This document shows, in pieces, positions 29,727-42,426 of a stretch of 64,000 nt of DNA (its first letter is position 1; each line of letters begins with the position of its first letter). This DNA comes from Acidobacteriota bacterium (GTDB taxonomy: Bacteria; Acidobacteriota; Vicinamibacteria; Vicinamibacterales; UBA2999): contig JAUYQQ010000023.1 in NCBI GenBank assembly GCA_030697165.1, positions 62,001 through 126,000 of the forward strand, written 5' to 3'. The notes beneath the pieces were generated by a model. It worked only from the letters and a program-made list of their open reading frames with translations, made no database searches and was not told the origin of the DNA. The translations under genes and the position numbers were made by a program.

Positions 29727-31593
29727 GACGTTCTCCCGTCACGGCTGGCAGATACACGCGAAAGCTGGCGCCGCGCCCACGATCGCTGACCACTGAAATG
29801 GCGCCGCCGGTCTGGCGAATGATGCCGTAGACCGTGGCCAAGCCGAGGCCGGTCCCGCGACCGGTCTCCTTGGTGGTGAAGAAGGGTTCGAAGATCCGGG
29901 CCTGCGTCGCCTGGTCCATGCCAATGCCGTTGTCGCTGACCGCGAGCAGCACGAACCGGCCGGGCGCCAGCCCCGCTTGCAGCATTTCGGGCGAGTCGGC
30001 CTCGAGGCGGACGTTGGCCGTCTGGACCGTGATCATGCCGCCCGTCGGCATGGCGTCGCGGGCGTTCACGATCAGGTTGAGCAGCACTTGCTCGATCTGG
30101 GCCGGGTCAGCGAGCACCTGGGACAGCGTCGGCGCCAGTTCCTGTTGCAACTGCACGGCAGTGCCAATCAACCGCCGCGCCATGCGCGAGACGCTCGCCA
30201 CGATCTCGTTGACGTCGAGCGCGACCGGTTGCAGCACCTGCTTGCGGCTGAACGCCAGCAGCTGGCGCGTCAGCGAGGCGGCGCGATCGGCGGCGTGCAG
30301 GATCTCGTCCACCTCGGCCGCCATCGCCGGGTCTTTCTTGACCCGGTGCGACATCAGCTCGGCATTCCCGCGAATGGCGGTCAACAGGTTATTGAAGTCG
30401 TGCGCGATGCCGCCGGCCAGGCGGCCGACCGCTTCCATCTTCTGCGCCTGCCGCAGTTGGTCCTCGAGCTTGACGCGATCGCTGATGTCGATTACGGTCG
30501 CCAGGATCGCCGGCTGGCCGCTGAACTCGGTCACCGAGCAGAACGCTTCGACCTGAACCACGGTGCCATCCTTGCGCACGCCGCGCAACGTCAGCTGGAT
30601 GTTCGCGCGTTCGGCGTCCAGCCGCGACAACTGGTCGATAACCAGCGCCCGGTCCTGCTCGTGCAGCAGCGCAAACGCCCACGGCAGGTCGAGCAGTTCC
30701 TGTTGCCCGTAGCCGATGATGTCGGCGCCCTTCGGGTTGACGTAGACCAGGCGGTCGTTCTGCAGGATGTAGACGCCGACCAGCGACTGCTCCACCAGGC
30801 CGCGGTACTTGGCCTCGGCAGCGCGCAGGGCGTCTTCGGCGCGGCGCCGTTCGGTGATGTCGCGGGCCACCGCCTGCATGCCGGTGTACTGCCCCTTGGT
30901 GTCGAACACCAGCCACGCGTTCTGCCCCAGCCACACTTCCTGCCCAGACTTGGTCACGCCCGGGAACTCGACATAGGAATTGAGCACGCCCTGGCTGACC
31001 TGCTTGTAGTAGTGCTGCAGGATCGTCGGGCGGTAGTCGGCGCGGATGAACTCGGTGAAGCGGCGGCCAATCACCTCGTCGTTCGAATAGCCGAACACGC
31101 GCAACGTCTCAGGATTGACGAAGCGGAAGTACCCCTCGGCATCGGCTTCGAAGATGATGTCGGCCGCGGCGTCGAACAGGTGGCCATAGCGGTCTTCGGT
31201 CACCCGCAGGGCGTCCTCGGTGGCCTTACGCTCGGTCACGTCGCGATAGTGCACGACGATGGCGCCGACCCTCGGCTCGGCGAGCAGGTTACGGGCCACA
31301 CCTTCGGTCCAGCGAATAGTGCCGTCGCGATGGCGGCACCGGAACGCGCCGGTCTGGGGCGCCTCGGGATGGTCGAACAGCTCGCGCACCAGGTCTTGCC
31401 AGGCCGCCAGATCCTGCGGTTCAACGATGTCGCGGACGCGCAGGCCGACCAGGTCGCCTGGTTCGAAGCCCAGCACGTTCGTGGTGGCGGGATTCGCCCA
31501 GCGGATGACGCCGCCGATATCCACCAGCACCACCGCATCGACGCTGAAGTTGATGAGCGCGGCGAGTTGCTCGACGCTGGGCGTCTCGTTCAC
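29716..31593 (-). CDS. soluble multi-PAS sensor histidine kinase
   Basis: 625 residues with no signal peptide or membrane helix. Three PAS units: NFSVDAVVLVDIGGVIRWAN, FDAAADIIFEADAEGYFRFVN and VEQSLVGVYILQNDRLVYVN. The dimerisation helix is GRLAGGIAHDFNNLLTAIRGNAELM, with the phospho-acceptor near His397. HATPase boxes are LLNLIVNARDAM, VSDNGIGMD and GRGTGLGLATVYGI. There is no receiver domain, and no response regulator lies next to it, so the partner is elsewhere. Confidence 0.93.
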   Translation of the reverse strand: MNETPSVEQLAALINFSVDAVVLVDIGGVIRWANPATTNVLGFEPGDLVGLRVRDIVEPQDLAAWQDLVRELFDHPEAPQTGAFRCRHRDGTIRWTEGVARNLLAEPRVGAIVVHYRDVTERKATEDALRVTEDRYGHLFDAAADIIFEADAEGYFRFVNPETLRVFGYSNDEVIGRRFTEFIRADYRPTILQHYYKQVSQGVLNSYVEFPGVTKSGQEVWLGQNAWLVFDTKGQYTGMQAVARDITERRRAEDALRAAEAKYRGLVEQSLVGVYILQNDRLVYVNPKGADIIGYGQQELLDLPWAFALLHEQDRALVIDQLSRLDAERANIQLTLRGVRKDGTVVQVEAFCSVTEFSGQPAILATVIDISDRVKLEDQLRQAQKMEAVGRLAGGIAHDFNNLLTAIRGNAELMSHRVKKDPAMAAEVDEILHAADRAASLTRQLLAFSRKQVLQPVALDVNEIVASVSRMARRLIGTAVQLQQELAPTLSQVLADPAQIEQVLLNLIVNARDAMPTGGMITVQTANVRLEADSPEMLQAGLAPGRFVLLAVSDNGIGMDQATQARIFEPFFTTKETGRGTGLGLATVYGIIRQTGGAISVVSDRGRGASFRVYLPAVTGERLDA

Positions 31594-31687
31594 CGCGCGC
31601 TCCGGACAGGCATCTGCCTATTCTAGGCTACAGATTGACGCCGCTTGGCGCAGATACCGCTAACGCAGTGGCAGCCGGGCGCGGCGC

Positions 31688-31921
31688 TCACCAGAGCGCG
31701 GCTTTCATCTCGGCAATCGCGATCTCGACCTGCCCCAGTTCCGCGAGCACCCGCTCGACCTCGGCCAGGGTGGCGGCCAGCGCCTCGGGCGGCGGCACGC
31801 TCCCGCGCTTGACCTCCCACGCCAGGTCGCGGGTCGTCTCGGCGCAGGCCCGGCACACCTGGAGGGTGTGTTCGTGCGCGTCGATCAGCCGCCGGACTTC
31901 CTCTTGTTCCTCGGGAGTCAC
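31688..31921 (-). CDS. small helical hypothetical protein
   Basis: 77 residues from a GTG at 31921 (VTPEEQEEVRRLIDAHEHTLQVCRACAETTRDLAWEVKRGS). It is mostly helical, with one CRAC pair and a C-terminal LAELGQVEIAIAEMK helix. It follows the DUF6526 gene by 11 nt on the same strand. No family recognised; a longer reading frame upstream overlaps DUF6526 and is unlikely. Confidence 0.55.
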   Translation of the reverse strand: MTPEEQEEVRRLIDAHEHTLQVCRACAETTRDLAWEVKRGSVPPPEALAATLAEVERVLAELGQVEIAIAEMKAALW

Positions 31922-31932
31922 TGCAGGGCGCC

Positions 31933-32358
31933 TCAGGTGCGGTAGGGATCGGGGCGCCAGGTCCGGATCGACGCCTTGATGGCCTTGGGGGCCAGGTTCT
32001 CGCGCGCCGCGCGTTCGAGCAGGGCACCCAGTTCCTCGTCCGACGCAAACCGCAGCGCGACGATCTGCTTGGCCGACAGCTTGGCCAGCAAGGCATCCTG
32101 GCCGGCCGCCAGGACCTCGGCGCAGCGCACCTTCACCTCGAGCATGATGATGCGGTCCTGCAGCGCGACGGTGTTCCAGCGCGTGATCGAGAGCAGGATC
32201 ATGACCGCGACGATGAGGGTGAAAAACGCCCAATGATCGGTGTGCCACCCGAGGTGGAGGTCGCCGTACATCAGCCCCAACGTCAACAGGATGAAGCCCG
32301 TCGCCCAGTAGGTGGGCACGGGATGGTAGATGTGGTGCTCGTAACTCTGCTCTGCCAT
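31933..32358 (-). CDS. DUF6526 family membrane protein
   Basis: 141 residues (MAEQSYEHHIYHPVPTYWAT). Two hydrophobic helices (GFILLTLGLMYGDL and AFFTLIVAVMILLSITRWN) are followed by a soluble tail with LQDRIIMLEVKVR and SDEELGALLERAARENLAPKAIKASI. The start codon shares one base with the MBL gene stop (TAATG), so it is co-translated with it. Function unknown. Confidence 0.8.
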   Translation of the reverse strand: MAEQSYEHHIYHPVPTYWATGFILLTLGLMYGDLHLGWHTDHWAFFTLIVAVMILLSITRWNTVALQDRIIMLEVKVRCAEVLAAGQDALLAKLSAKQIVALRFASDEELGALLERAARENLAPKAIKASIRTWRPDPYRT

Positions 32359-33290
32359 TACTTCAGCTTTCCGTCGATCTCTTCGTAGACCTTGCGCACG
32401 GCTATCGGCCCCTGCTGCTCGGCGAGGTACCACTCCTTGTAGGGTCCCCAGTTGGCCTGCTTCGCAGCCTCGGCCGCCGGCAGCCCGAGCTGGTGCAGGC
32501 GATTCACCTCGGCGATCACGGCGCGCATCGCCTTCTGGTACTCGACCAGCTCTTCCCGCGCCGCCTTCGGCTCTTCGATGAAGCCATGGCCCGGCACGAA
32601 CTGCACCACGTCCATGGCCAGCGCCTGGTCGATCACGCCCACCCATTCGGTGGGATACGCCGAGCGCATGGCCGGGAACACGCGATTGAGGTAGACCTCG
32701 CTCATGAACAGGAGCTTCTGCTGCGGCAGGTAGACCAGCAGGTCGCCGCCGGTGTGGGCGCGGCCGGCGTAGATCGCCTGCACCTCGATGCCGCCCAGGT
32801 TGATCACCTCGCGGTCGCCGGTCATGGCCGGCGCGTCCAGCTTCATGGCCGCCTTCGACGCGGGCGTCACGATATAGGTGATGCCCTGTGGCAACACCGC
32901 GTTACCCGCGGTGTGATCGCCGTGATCGGAACCGACGATATACCACTTGACCGGCTTCGGCGTGACCTTGGCGATCGCGTCCAGCAGCTTCTGGGTCGCG
33001 GCCGGACTGCCCTGCCCATCGGCAATCAACACGCCGTCGTCACCGACAACGAACAGCGACACCGTCGTCATGCCGGCGCTGTGAAAGTCTTCGTAGCCGT
33101 AGACGTTGTCGAGGATCTTGGTGGTGCGGGGAAACTCGGCGCGGCTCAAGCCGCGCTTGATGGGGTCGGCGGTTCTGACCTGCGCGGCAGACCTGTCCGC
33201 CATAGCGCGAAGCGCGACGGTGGATGACGCCGACACCACCAGGGCCACAGATAACGCTGATAACGCAGACTTCAGAATTCTTGAAGGCAT
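32358..33290 (-). CDS. secreted MBL-fold metallohydrolase
   Basis: 310 residues with a signal peptide (ILKSALSALSVALVVSASSTVALRA). The metal site is WYIVGSDHGDHTAGN, with later AGRAHTGGDLLVYLP and FVPGHGFIEEP (distal His). The HxHxDH motif is altered to DHGDH, as in some class B3/quinoprotein-relay relatives. The start at 33290 follows a TACCAT box by 8 nt. The repeat at 33320-33376 lies just upstream. Confidence 0.88.
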   Translation of the reverse strand: MPSRILKSALSALSVALVVSASSTVALRAMADRSAAQVRTADPIKRGLSRAEFPRTTKILDNVYGYEDFHSAGMTTVSLFVVGDDGVLIADGQGSPAATQKLLDAIAKVTPKPVKWYIVGSDHGDHTAGNAVLPQGITYIVTPASKAAMKLDAPAMTGDREVINLGGIEVQAIYAGRAHTGGDLLVYLPQQKLLFMSEVYLNRVFPAMRSAYPTEWVGVIDQALAMDVVQFVPGHGFIEEPKAAREELVEYQKAMRAVIAEVNRLHQLGLPAAEAAKQANWGPYKEWYLAEQQGPIAVRKVYEEIDGKLK

Positions 33291-33319
33291 GGCCCGTTAT
33301 GGTACCACGCACAATCGAA

Positions 33320-33376
33320 ACAGGAGATGAGGAGCTCAGGAAACCTAAAGTGGCTCCTGACCTCCTGGCCTCCTGT
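33320..33376. repeat. AGGAG-octamer inverted element
   Basis: Three 8-bp units (AGGAGATG, AGGAGCTC, AGGAAACC) are followed by inverted counterparts (GGCTCCTG, ACCTCCTG, GCCTCCTG). It sits 15 nt upstream of the presumed -10 box (33299-33304) of the MBL gene. Confidence 0.75.
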
Positions 33377-33386
33377 TGTAGCCTTT

Positions 33387-34439
33387 CTAGCGTCCGTCGA
33401 TCAGATCGCCCAGTCCGCCGACGCGGTCGAGGATTGAGCCCTCGCCCTTGCGCGAGCCGCCGGTTTGCGGGGCCGCGGCGTAAATGCGATCCGCCATGCG
33501 CGACAGCGGCAGCGACTGCAGCCACACGCGGCCGGGTCCCCGGAGGGTCGCGAAGAAGATGCCTTCGCCGCCGAACACTGCCGTCTTGATCCCGCCGACG
33601 AACTGAATGTCGTAGTTCACGCTCGGCTGCAGCGCGACCAGGCAGCCGGTGTCGACGCGCAGGGTCTCGCCGGCGCCCAGTTCGAAGTGATGAATGGTGC
33701 CACCCGCGTGGACGAAGCACAGGCCATCGCCCTCGAGTTTCTGCATGATGAAACCCTCGCCGCCGAACAGCCCGACGCCCAGTTTCTTCTGGAACGCGAT
33801 GCCGATGGACACACCGCGGGCGGCGCACAGGAAGGCATCCTTCTGGCACACCAGGTGCCCGCCAAGCGCGCGCAGGTCCATGGGGATGATCTTGCCGGGA
33901 TACGGCGCGCCGAACGCGACCTTGTGCCTGCCCTGGCCCTGGTTGGTGAACACCGTCATGAACAGGCTTTCACCGGTCAGGATGCGCTTGCCGGCGCCGA
34001 GCAGGGCGTCCATCACGCCCTTGGATTGCTGCTGGCTGCCATCGCCGAAGATGGTCTCCATCTGAATGCCGCTCGTCATGTACATCATCGAGCCGGCCTC
34101 GGCCACCGCGCCTTCGCCCGGGTCGAGCTCGACCTCGACGAACTGCATCTCGTTGCCATGGATCTCGAAGTCAATGTCGTGGGCGCGGCGGCCCGGCGGC
34201 GGTGGTGGGACAAAGCCCGCTCCGGCGGCCTGGCCCGCCGAAGCGCCGGCGGGGCCTTTGACAAACGGCGCGAAGGCAGCAACGTCCTTCACCTTCTGCC
34301 ACGACGTCATGCCCGCGGTGAACACGAGCGTTTCGGCGTCGATGCTGCCGTTTTGCAAGTTCGAGACGATCTCGCTCTGCGCCACCGGGCCTACCTGATG
34401 GCCACCGATGGCCATGTACCACTGATTCGAGCCGTCCAT
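33387..34439 (-). CDS. GYF domain plus AIM24 (TIGR00266) protein
   Basis: 350 residues. The N-terminal 60 residues are a bacterial GYF_2 domain ([34 protein letters not shown]). After a Gly/Pro linker comes the AIM24 beta-helix ([57 protein letters not shown]). AAGGAG lies 6 nt before the ATG at 34439, one of few clear Shine-Dalgarno starts here. Function unknown; tail [22 protein letters not shown] is disordered. Confidence 0.92.
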   Translation of the reverse strand: MDGSNQWYMAIGGHQVGPVAQSEIVSNLQNGSIDAETLVFTAGMTSWQKVKDVAAFAPFVKGPAGASAGQAAGAGFVPPPPPGRRAHDIDFEIHGNEMQFVEVELDPGEGAVAEAGSMMYMTSGIQMETIFGDGSQQQSKGVMDALLGAGKRILTGESLFMTVFTNQGQGRHKVAFGAPYPGKIIPMDLRALGGHLVCQKDAFLCAARGVSIGIAFQKKLGVGLFGGEGFIMQKLEGDGLCFVHAGGTIHHFELGAGETLRVDTGCLVALQPSVNYDIQFVGGIKTAVFGGEGIFFATLRGPGRVWLQSLPLSRMADRIYAAAPQTGGSRKGEGSILDRVGGLGDLIDGR

Positions 34440-34453
34440 GTGTTCTCCTTGTT

Positions 34454-34578
34454 AGTAGCCAGATGCCAGTAGCCAGATGCCAGTAGCGCCAGTTTCCAGT
34501 AGCCAGTAGCCAGTAGCCAGTAGCCAGCAATCAGAGAGCACTTCGTCTCTGGATACTGGCGTCTGGATACTGGCTACT
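34454..34578. repeat. TAGCCAG heptamer array with inverted end
   Basis: Units of TAGCCAG and ATGCCAG run to about 34528. A short inverted segment (CTGGATACTGGCGTCTGGAT) follows and runs into the stop of the TerB-like gene at 34574. It fills the gap between the AIM24 start and that gene. Confidence 0.9.
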
Positions 34579-35218
34579 CTTCCTGCGCGTCGATCTTCGC
34601 CGTGGTCTCGGCTTCGATGGCGGCGACCGCCGCCGGATCGAGTCCCAACCGGTGCGCCAGCTGCGCCAGGTAGATGCGTTCGGCGCCGGTCACCACTTCA
34701 TCGGCCCGCACAATCGTAAACGCCAGCGTGTAGAACTCCTTGCGGGCGGCCGGGTCGGTCACGCCCTGGACGATCTCCGAGAGCGGCCGCGAGGTCTGCG
34801 CCAACTCGGGCTCGATGATCGCTTCGAGTCCAGCGGCCCTGGCACGGGCCAGGATCGCCTCGCGCTCCACCGCGGTCAACTCACCGTCGGCACGCGAGGC
34901 CGACACGGCCAGGCGAATCAGCTGCAGCACGGGGCTCGGAAGGTCGGCCGGCAGCACCGGAATCGGCGGCACTGTGGCACCCATGGCACCAGCACCCATA
35001 GGCACACTAGGCACCCCAGGCACCTGAGGCACATTCTGTCCCTTGACGCTGTCGTAAATGCCCCAGACCACGCCCGCCGCCGCCAACACAGTACTGGCGG
35101 TCAGGAAGCCGCCGTTGCCGGTGATGTACTTGGTGGCGCGCCGGGCGCGCTTGCGTCCCGAGCGGCCCATGGCGCCGCGTAAGACCACGGAAAGGATGTC
35201 AGCCGGATTGTTGAACAC
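34574..35218 (-). CDS. TerB-like (DUF533) protein with membrane anchor
   Basis: 214 residues. N-terminal FNNPADILSVVLRGAMGRSGRK and a hydrophobic stretch (LTASTVLAAAGVVWGIYD) precede a Val/Pro/Gly linker coded by the repeat at 34974-35034. The C-terminal TerB fold has LQLIRLAVSASRADGELTAVEREAIL and LGLDPAAVAAIEAE, including the acidic DGE motif of this tellurite-resistance-like family. Biochemical role unknown. Confidence 0.85.
   Translation of the reverse strand: MFNNPADILSVVLRGAMGRSGRKRARRATKYITGNGGFLTASTVLAAAGVVWGIYDSVKGQNVPQVPGVPSVPMGAGAMGATVPPIPVLPADLPSPVLQLIRLAVSASRADGELTAVEREAILARARAAGLEAIIEPELAQTSRPLSEIVQGVTDPAARKEFYTLAFTIVRADEVVTGAERIYLAQLAHRLGLDPAAVAAIEAETTAKIDAQEE
34974..35034. 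repeat. GGCACC nonamer array inside TerB-like gene
   Basis: Units such as TGGCACCCA, AGGCACACT and AGGCACCCC code for the PQVPGVPSVPMGAG linker on the minus strand. It belongs to the same family as the intergenic arrays at 44938-45006 and 61243-61300. Confidence 0.7.
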
Positions 35219-35310
35219 TTCGTTCGCCCCTCAGTGATGAAAATACTGGCAGAAGGCCGCAAATGTTCCAATTGAAAAACGGATGGATCGCGCGCTAATA
35301 GACGGCCTTC

Positions 35311-35385
35311 CCTACAAAGCCGCGAAGCGGCCGAGCCCTACGAGGGGCGCAGCCCGAGCCCCACGAAGGCGCGGAGCGCCGAGCC

Positions 35386-35389
<4 letters not shown>
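35311..35389. repeat. tandem CGAAG..CGGAGCGCCGAGCCCTAC element
   Basis: Three imperfect units of about 25 bp, each ending in GAGCCC(T/C)AC, fill the end of the 167-bp gap before the ABC exporter stop codon (35386-35388) and overlap it. The rest of the gap shows nothing recognisable. Confidence 0.7.
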
Positions 35390-37311
<1,922 letters not shown>

Positions 37312-37323
37312 AGGGTGCTGTCT

Positions 37324-37341
37324 ATCCGCCTACAGGCGGAT
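37324..37341. repeat. 18-bp palindrome, copy of the CCGCCT..AGGCGG family
   Basis: ATCCGCCTACAGGCGGAT is a perfect palindrome except for its central pair. Related copies lie at 42482-42499 and 54861-54878. Confidence 0.85.
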
Positions 37342-37362
37342 GCCACATCTGTCGGGATGGCT

Positions 37363-37746
37363 TCAATTCAACGCGTACGGGACGGCGAGCGTAAACGGGG
37401 CGATGCGCGCTTCGAACGTGTCGCCGTCGGCCTTCACCATGGTGTAACTGCCGTGCATGGTGCCGACCGCGGTCTTCAAGTGGCAAAAGCTGTTGTAGTC
37501 GTAGGTGGCGCCCGGCGCCAGCACCGGCTTCTCGCCGACGACGCCCTCCCCGCGCACTTCCTCTTCTTCACCATCGGTGTTGGTGATCACCCAGTGACGG
37601 CTCAGCAGCTGCGCGGTGTCCTCTCCCACGTTCGAGATACGAATGAAATAGGCGAACCAGTACTCGTGGTCCTTCGCCGAACTGCGTTCGGGGATGAACT
37701 TCGTCGTAACTTGCACGCGGATGCCGTTAGTCGTCGTATCGCTCAC
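37363..37746 (-). CDS. apaG: ApaG protein
   Basis: 127 residues from GTG 37746 (VSDTTTNGIRVQVTTKFIPE). The fibronectin-like ApaG fold is complete: HEYWFAYFIRISNVGEDTAQLLSRHW, ITNTDGEEEEVRGEGVVGEKPVLAPG and YDYNSFCHLKTAVGTMHGSY. GATAAT on this strand ends 7 nt before the start. A longer in-frame start at 37869 would overlap the repeat at 37774-37797 and the UbiD gene. Confidence 0.95.
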   Translation of the reverse strand: MSDTTTNGIRVQVTTKFIPERSSAKDHEYWFAYFIRISNVGEDTAQLLSRHWVITNTDGEEEEVRGEGVVGEKPVLAPGATYDYNSFCHLKTAVGTMHGSYTMVKADGDTFEARIAPFTLAVPYALN

Positions 37747-37773
37747 GCCAACGATTATCCCACGCTTGTCGCG

Positions 37774-37797
37774 CCGTAGCCTTGGCGAAGGCGGATC
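37774..37797. repeat. GTAGCCTTGGCGAAGGCGG element
   Basis: GCCGTAGCCTTGGCGAAGGC recurs as its reverse complement at 42427-42450, next to the CCGCCT..AGGCGG palindrome. It is a short dispersed repeat. Confidence 0.75.
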
Positions 37798-37802
37798 ACA
37801 CG

Positions 37803-39608
37803 CTAATCGAGGTGCCCGCGCTCGGCGTCGCCCATCTCGACCTTGCCGCCCGGGAAGTACTCGTTCCACCTGGTACTAACCTGTGATGCCACGTCCGGGC
37901 GGCAGGTTACTTCGCGGGGATACCAGGGCTTCATGCGCGCGTCGATCACCACCGGCGGCTCGTACGCAATGTGGTTCCGCACCACCTGCTGGGCGGCCGA
38001 ATGGATGTCGGCCGCCGGCTCGAAGCGCGTGAACGTCGTCCACAGGAAGTTCATGTCGCTGCGCGTGGCGCGCTCGGGCTCGTCGCTGACAATCACCAGC
38101 GGCCACCCGGCAAAGGCCGGGTGCGCGGCCACGCGGCCGGGCGCCTGCGGGTCGTCCGCAAAGCTCCGCGTCCCCACCACCAGGCACCCGCCGCAGAACA
38201 CGCGCACGTCGGTAACGTCGGACGGCGGCGGCACCGGGGGCGCAAACGTCCGCGGCAGGTCGCGGACGGGATCGCCCAGGCCGAGCCACACGCCCTTCGA
38301 ACCCTCATTGACCACAGGACCGGTGTAGTCGAGCGTGTCCATCGACAGGTTCGAGAACACGTACAGGTCGGTGCGCGGGTCGGTGCGCGCCAACACGTGC
38401 TCCAGCGTGGCGCGGAAGTCCCGAAGGTCCACATGCTGATCGGTCAGCAGGATGAACTTGGTCAGCGACAGCTGGCCCTCGCCGAGAATGCGGAAGGCGC
38501 TGGCCATGGCTTCGCGCTTGTAGCGCTGCTTGACCACGGCACCGGCCAGCGAGTGATAGCCGGTCTCGCCGTACGACCACAACTGCTCCACCGCCGGCAT
38601 GACCAGCGGGAACAGCGGCGACAGCAGGTCCTGCAACAGGTCGCCGATAAAGAAATCTTCCTGCCGCGGCTTGCCGACGACGGTGGCTGGGTAGATGGCG
38701 TCCTTGCGGTGCGCGATCTGCGAGACGTCGAACACCGGGTAATCGTGCTGCAGGGAGTAGTAGCCGTAGTGATCGCCGAACGGGCCTTCGGGCCGGCGCA
38801 CGCGCGGCGCGACCTGCCCCATCAAGGCGAACTCGGCGCTCGCGATCAGGGGATGGGGATGACCGTTGGGACCCGCGACCTGGGGCAGGCGCTCGCCCGC
38901 AATCAACGAGGCCAGCATCAGCTCCGGCAGGTTCTCGGGCAGGGGCGCGATCGCCGACAGTATCAGCGCTGGCGGCCCCCCCAGGAACACCGTGACCGGC
39001 AGCGCTTCGTTCCGCGCTTCGGCGCGGGCATAGTGAAACCCGCCGCCCTTGCCAATCTGCCAGTGCATGCCGGTCGAGGTGCGGTCGTAGACCTGCATGC
39101 GATACATGCCGAGGTTATGTCCCGGCTTCTCGGGATGGTGCGTGTAGACCAGCGGAAAGGTGACGAACGGTCCCCCGTCATCGGGCCAGCAGGTCATGGC
39201 CGGGAGCTGATCGAGCCGCACATCGCTCGTCACCACCTCGCGCACGGGACCGGTGGCCAGGCGCTTCGTCCCGACCTTCAACAGTTCGAGGCCCACGTCG
39301 CGAGCGCCCCATAACTTCGCAGGGGTCGGCGGCAGCATCGTCTCGGCCAGGTGCACGATGCGCTTGATGAGGTCGAGCGGCCTCTTGCCAAAGGCCAGTT
39401 CGGCCCGCCGCGGTGTGCCGAACAAGTTGGTGGCGAGGGGGAATGCCGCGCCCTTGATGTTGGTGAACAGCAGCGCCGGGCCGCCGGCGGCGATCACGCG
39501 CCGGTGGATCTCGGCAGCTTCCTGGTTGGGATCAACCGGCGCGGTGATCTCGACCAGGTCGCGATCGCGGCGCAGGTGATCGAGAAACGCTCTAAGGTCT
39601 GGGAACAT
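37803..39608 (-). CDS. UbiD family decarboxylase
   Basis: 601 residues; ATG 39608 (MFPDLRAFLDHLRRDRDLVEI), with an alternative at 39626. It shows the UbiD hallmarks: PALLFTNIKG, the prFMN-binding region (HYYSLQ-like YGYYSLQHDYPVFDV), GPFGDHYGYYS, and the C-terminal SDEPERATRSDMNFLWTTFTRFEP. Such enzymes use prenylated FMN to (de)carboxylate aromatic or unsaturated acids; the UbiX partner is not in the window. It overlaps the amidohydrolase by 17 bp. Confidence 0.92.
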   Translation of the reverse strand: MFPDLRAFLDHLRRDRDLVEITAPVDPNQEAAEIHRRVIAAGGPALLFTNIKGAAFPLATNLFGTPRRAELAFGKRPLDLIKRIVHLAETMLPPTPAKLWGARDVGLELLKVGTKRLATGPVREVVTSDVRLDQLPAMTCWPDDGGPFVTFPLVYTHHPEKPGHNLGMYRMQVYDRTSTGMHWQIGKGGGFHYARAEARNEALPVTVFLGGPPALILSAIAPLPENLPELMLASLIAGERLPQVAGPNGHPHPLIASAEFALMGQVAPRVRRPEGPFGDHYGYYSLQHDYPVFDVSQIAHRKDAIYPATVVGKPRQEDFFIGDLLQDLLSPLFPLVMPAVEQLWSYGETGYHSLAGAVVKQRYKREAMASAFRILGEGQLSLTKFILLTDQHVDLRDFRATLEHVLARTDPRTDLYVFSNLSMDTLDYTGPVVNEGSKGVWLGLGDPVRDLPRTFAPPVPPPSDVTDVRVFCGGCLVVGTRSFADDPQAPGRVAAHPAFAGWPLVIVSDEPERATRSDMNFLWTTFTRFEPAADIHSAAQQVVRNHIAYEPPVVIDARMKPWYPREVTCRPDVASQVSTRWNEYFPGGKVEMGDAERGHLD

Positions 39609-40710
39609 CGTAAACGGACCGTCCACCGATCATAGTCAACACCGACCGGATTCGGCCGAGTTCTTCTTCGCCAGCCGTGAACGGGTCGCGGTCGAGCACC
39701 GCGAGGTCGGCGACGGCGCCGACGATCAGCCGGCCCTTGTTGGTCTCCTGGAACTGGCTGACCGCCGATCCGTAGGTCGCGGCGACGAGCGCCTGCTCCA
39801 CCGTGAGCGCTTCCCCACCGAGAGCCGGCGCAGTGGCAAGGCTGATCATGGCGAAACCCAGGAACGCGTCGCCCGACCCGAGTCCGAGCGCCACGCCGGC
39901 CTCGAGAAACGAGCGCAGCGGCGCGCCCGGCCGCGGCACCTGCACCGCCACCGCTCCAAGCCTGGGCAGCCGCGCGAACCACGCCGCCGGCATGGCCACC
40001 GCCTGCTCGACACGAGGCCGCTTCGCCTTCCATACCTCGGCCACGCCGTGGCGCTCGAGCGCGGTGACGTAGTCCTCTGCCGCCTGCGCGTCGAGACCGG
40101 CCACGGCCAGTGGATCCTCGCTGCCGTACGCCCAGCCGACGGCCTGGCGCATGCGCTCCCCCTCGGACCCGGCCAGCGCGAATCCCATGCCGCGAACGTC
40201 GAGTCGCGACGTCGGTTGCGGTGGGAAGAAGGGGCGGCTGTCTCGATTGGCGCCGGTCCCATCGGGCATCGGCATCCGCAGGACGCGCACCCGCATGGGC
40301 AGCTGCGCTTCGCGGAACGCTGCCACGGTCTCGGCCACGGGACCGAGCGAGAACACCTGGAGTGACGTCACGCCCTGCGCCACGGCATCGGCGCCGAGCA
40401 CGCGCACGCTGGCCGGGGTCGCGCCCGCCAGCGTCAGGTGCGCATCGTTGAGACCGGGGATGACCACGCGGCCGGCAAGGTCGATGCGGCGGGTCGCGCT
40501 TCCCGCTGCGCGGCTAATGTCTGCGGACTCGCCGACCGCGATGACCCGTTCACTGCTGATGGCGAGCGCCTCGGCCCAGGGTTGCGACGGATTGGACGTG
40601 AAGACCTTGCCGTTGACGAGAACGGTGTCGGGCGCGGGCGCCGCGCAGGCGCCCAGGCAGAGCGCCCATGCCAGGATCGCGACGCGCAGCAACGGACCAC
40701 CGTACGACAC
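39592..40710 (-). CDS. degenerate YtcJ-like amidohydrolase
   Basis: 372 residues against about 550 for YtcJ relatives. The likely start is GTG 40710 with leader LLRVAILAWALCLGAC, a lipobox. The N-terminal sandwich is intact (TVLVNGKVFTSNPSQPW) and the C-terminal one too (NKGRLIVGAVADLAVLDRDPF), but the metal site reads GLNDAHLTLAG with Leu-Thr instead of Val-His. The central barrel is much shortened. It is probably catalytically dead or internally deleted. The fragment still reads open and overlaps UbiD. Confidence 0.7.
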   Translation of the reverse strand: MSYGGPLLRVAILAWALCLGACAAPAPDTVLVNGKVFTSNPSQPWAEALAISSERVIAVGESADISRAAGSATRRIDLAGRVVIPGLNDAHLTLAGATPASVRVLGADAVAQGVTSLQVFSLGPVAETVAAFREAQLPMRVRVLRMPMPDGTGANRDSRPFFPPQPTSRLDVRGMGFALAGSEGERMRQAVGWAYGSEDPLAVAGLDAQAAEDYVTALERHGVAEVWKAKRPRVEQAVAMPAAWFARLPRLGAVAVQVPRPGAPLRSFLEAGVALGLGSGDAFLGFAMISLATAPALGGEALTVEQALVAATYGSAVSQFQETNKGRLIVGAVADLAVLDRDPFTAGEEELGRIRSVLTMIGGRSVYDVPRP

Positions 40711-40712
40711 GT

Positions 40713-42392
<1,680 letters not shown>

Positions 42393-42426
42393 TAGGACTC
42401 TTGACTATAGCAGACGCGCTCCGGCT

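Noticed and set aside
29977-31626. 549-codon frame opposite the histidine kinase
   Set aside because: Antisense shadow; the kinase boxes are all on the minus strand.
37747-37869. N-terminal extension of ApaG
   Set aside because: Arg/Pro-rich, overlaps the dispersed repeat and the UbiD gene. The GTG at 37746 begins the family consensus.
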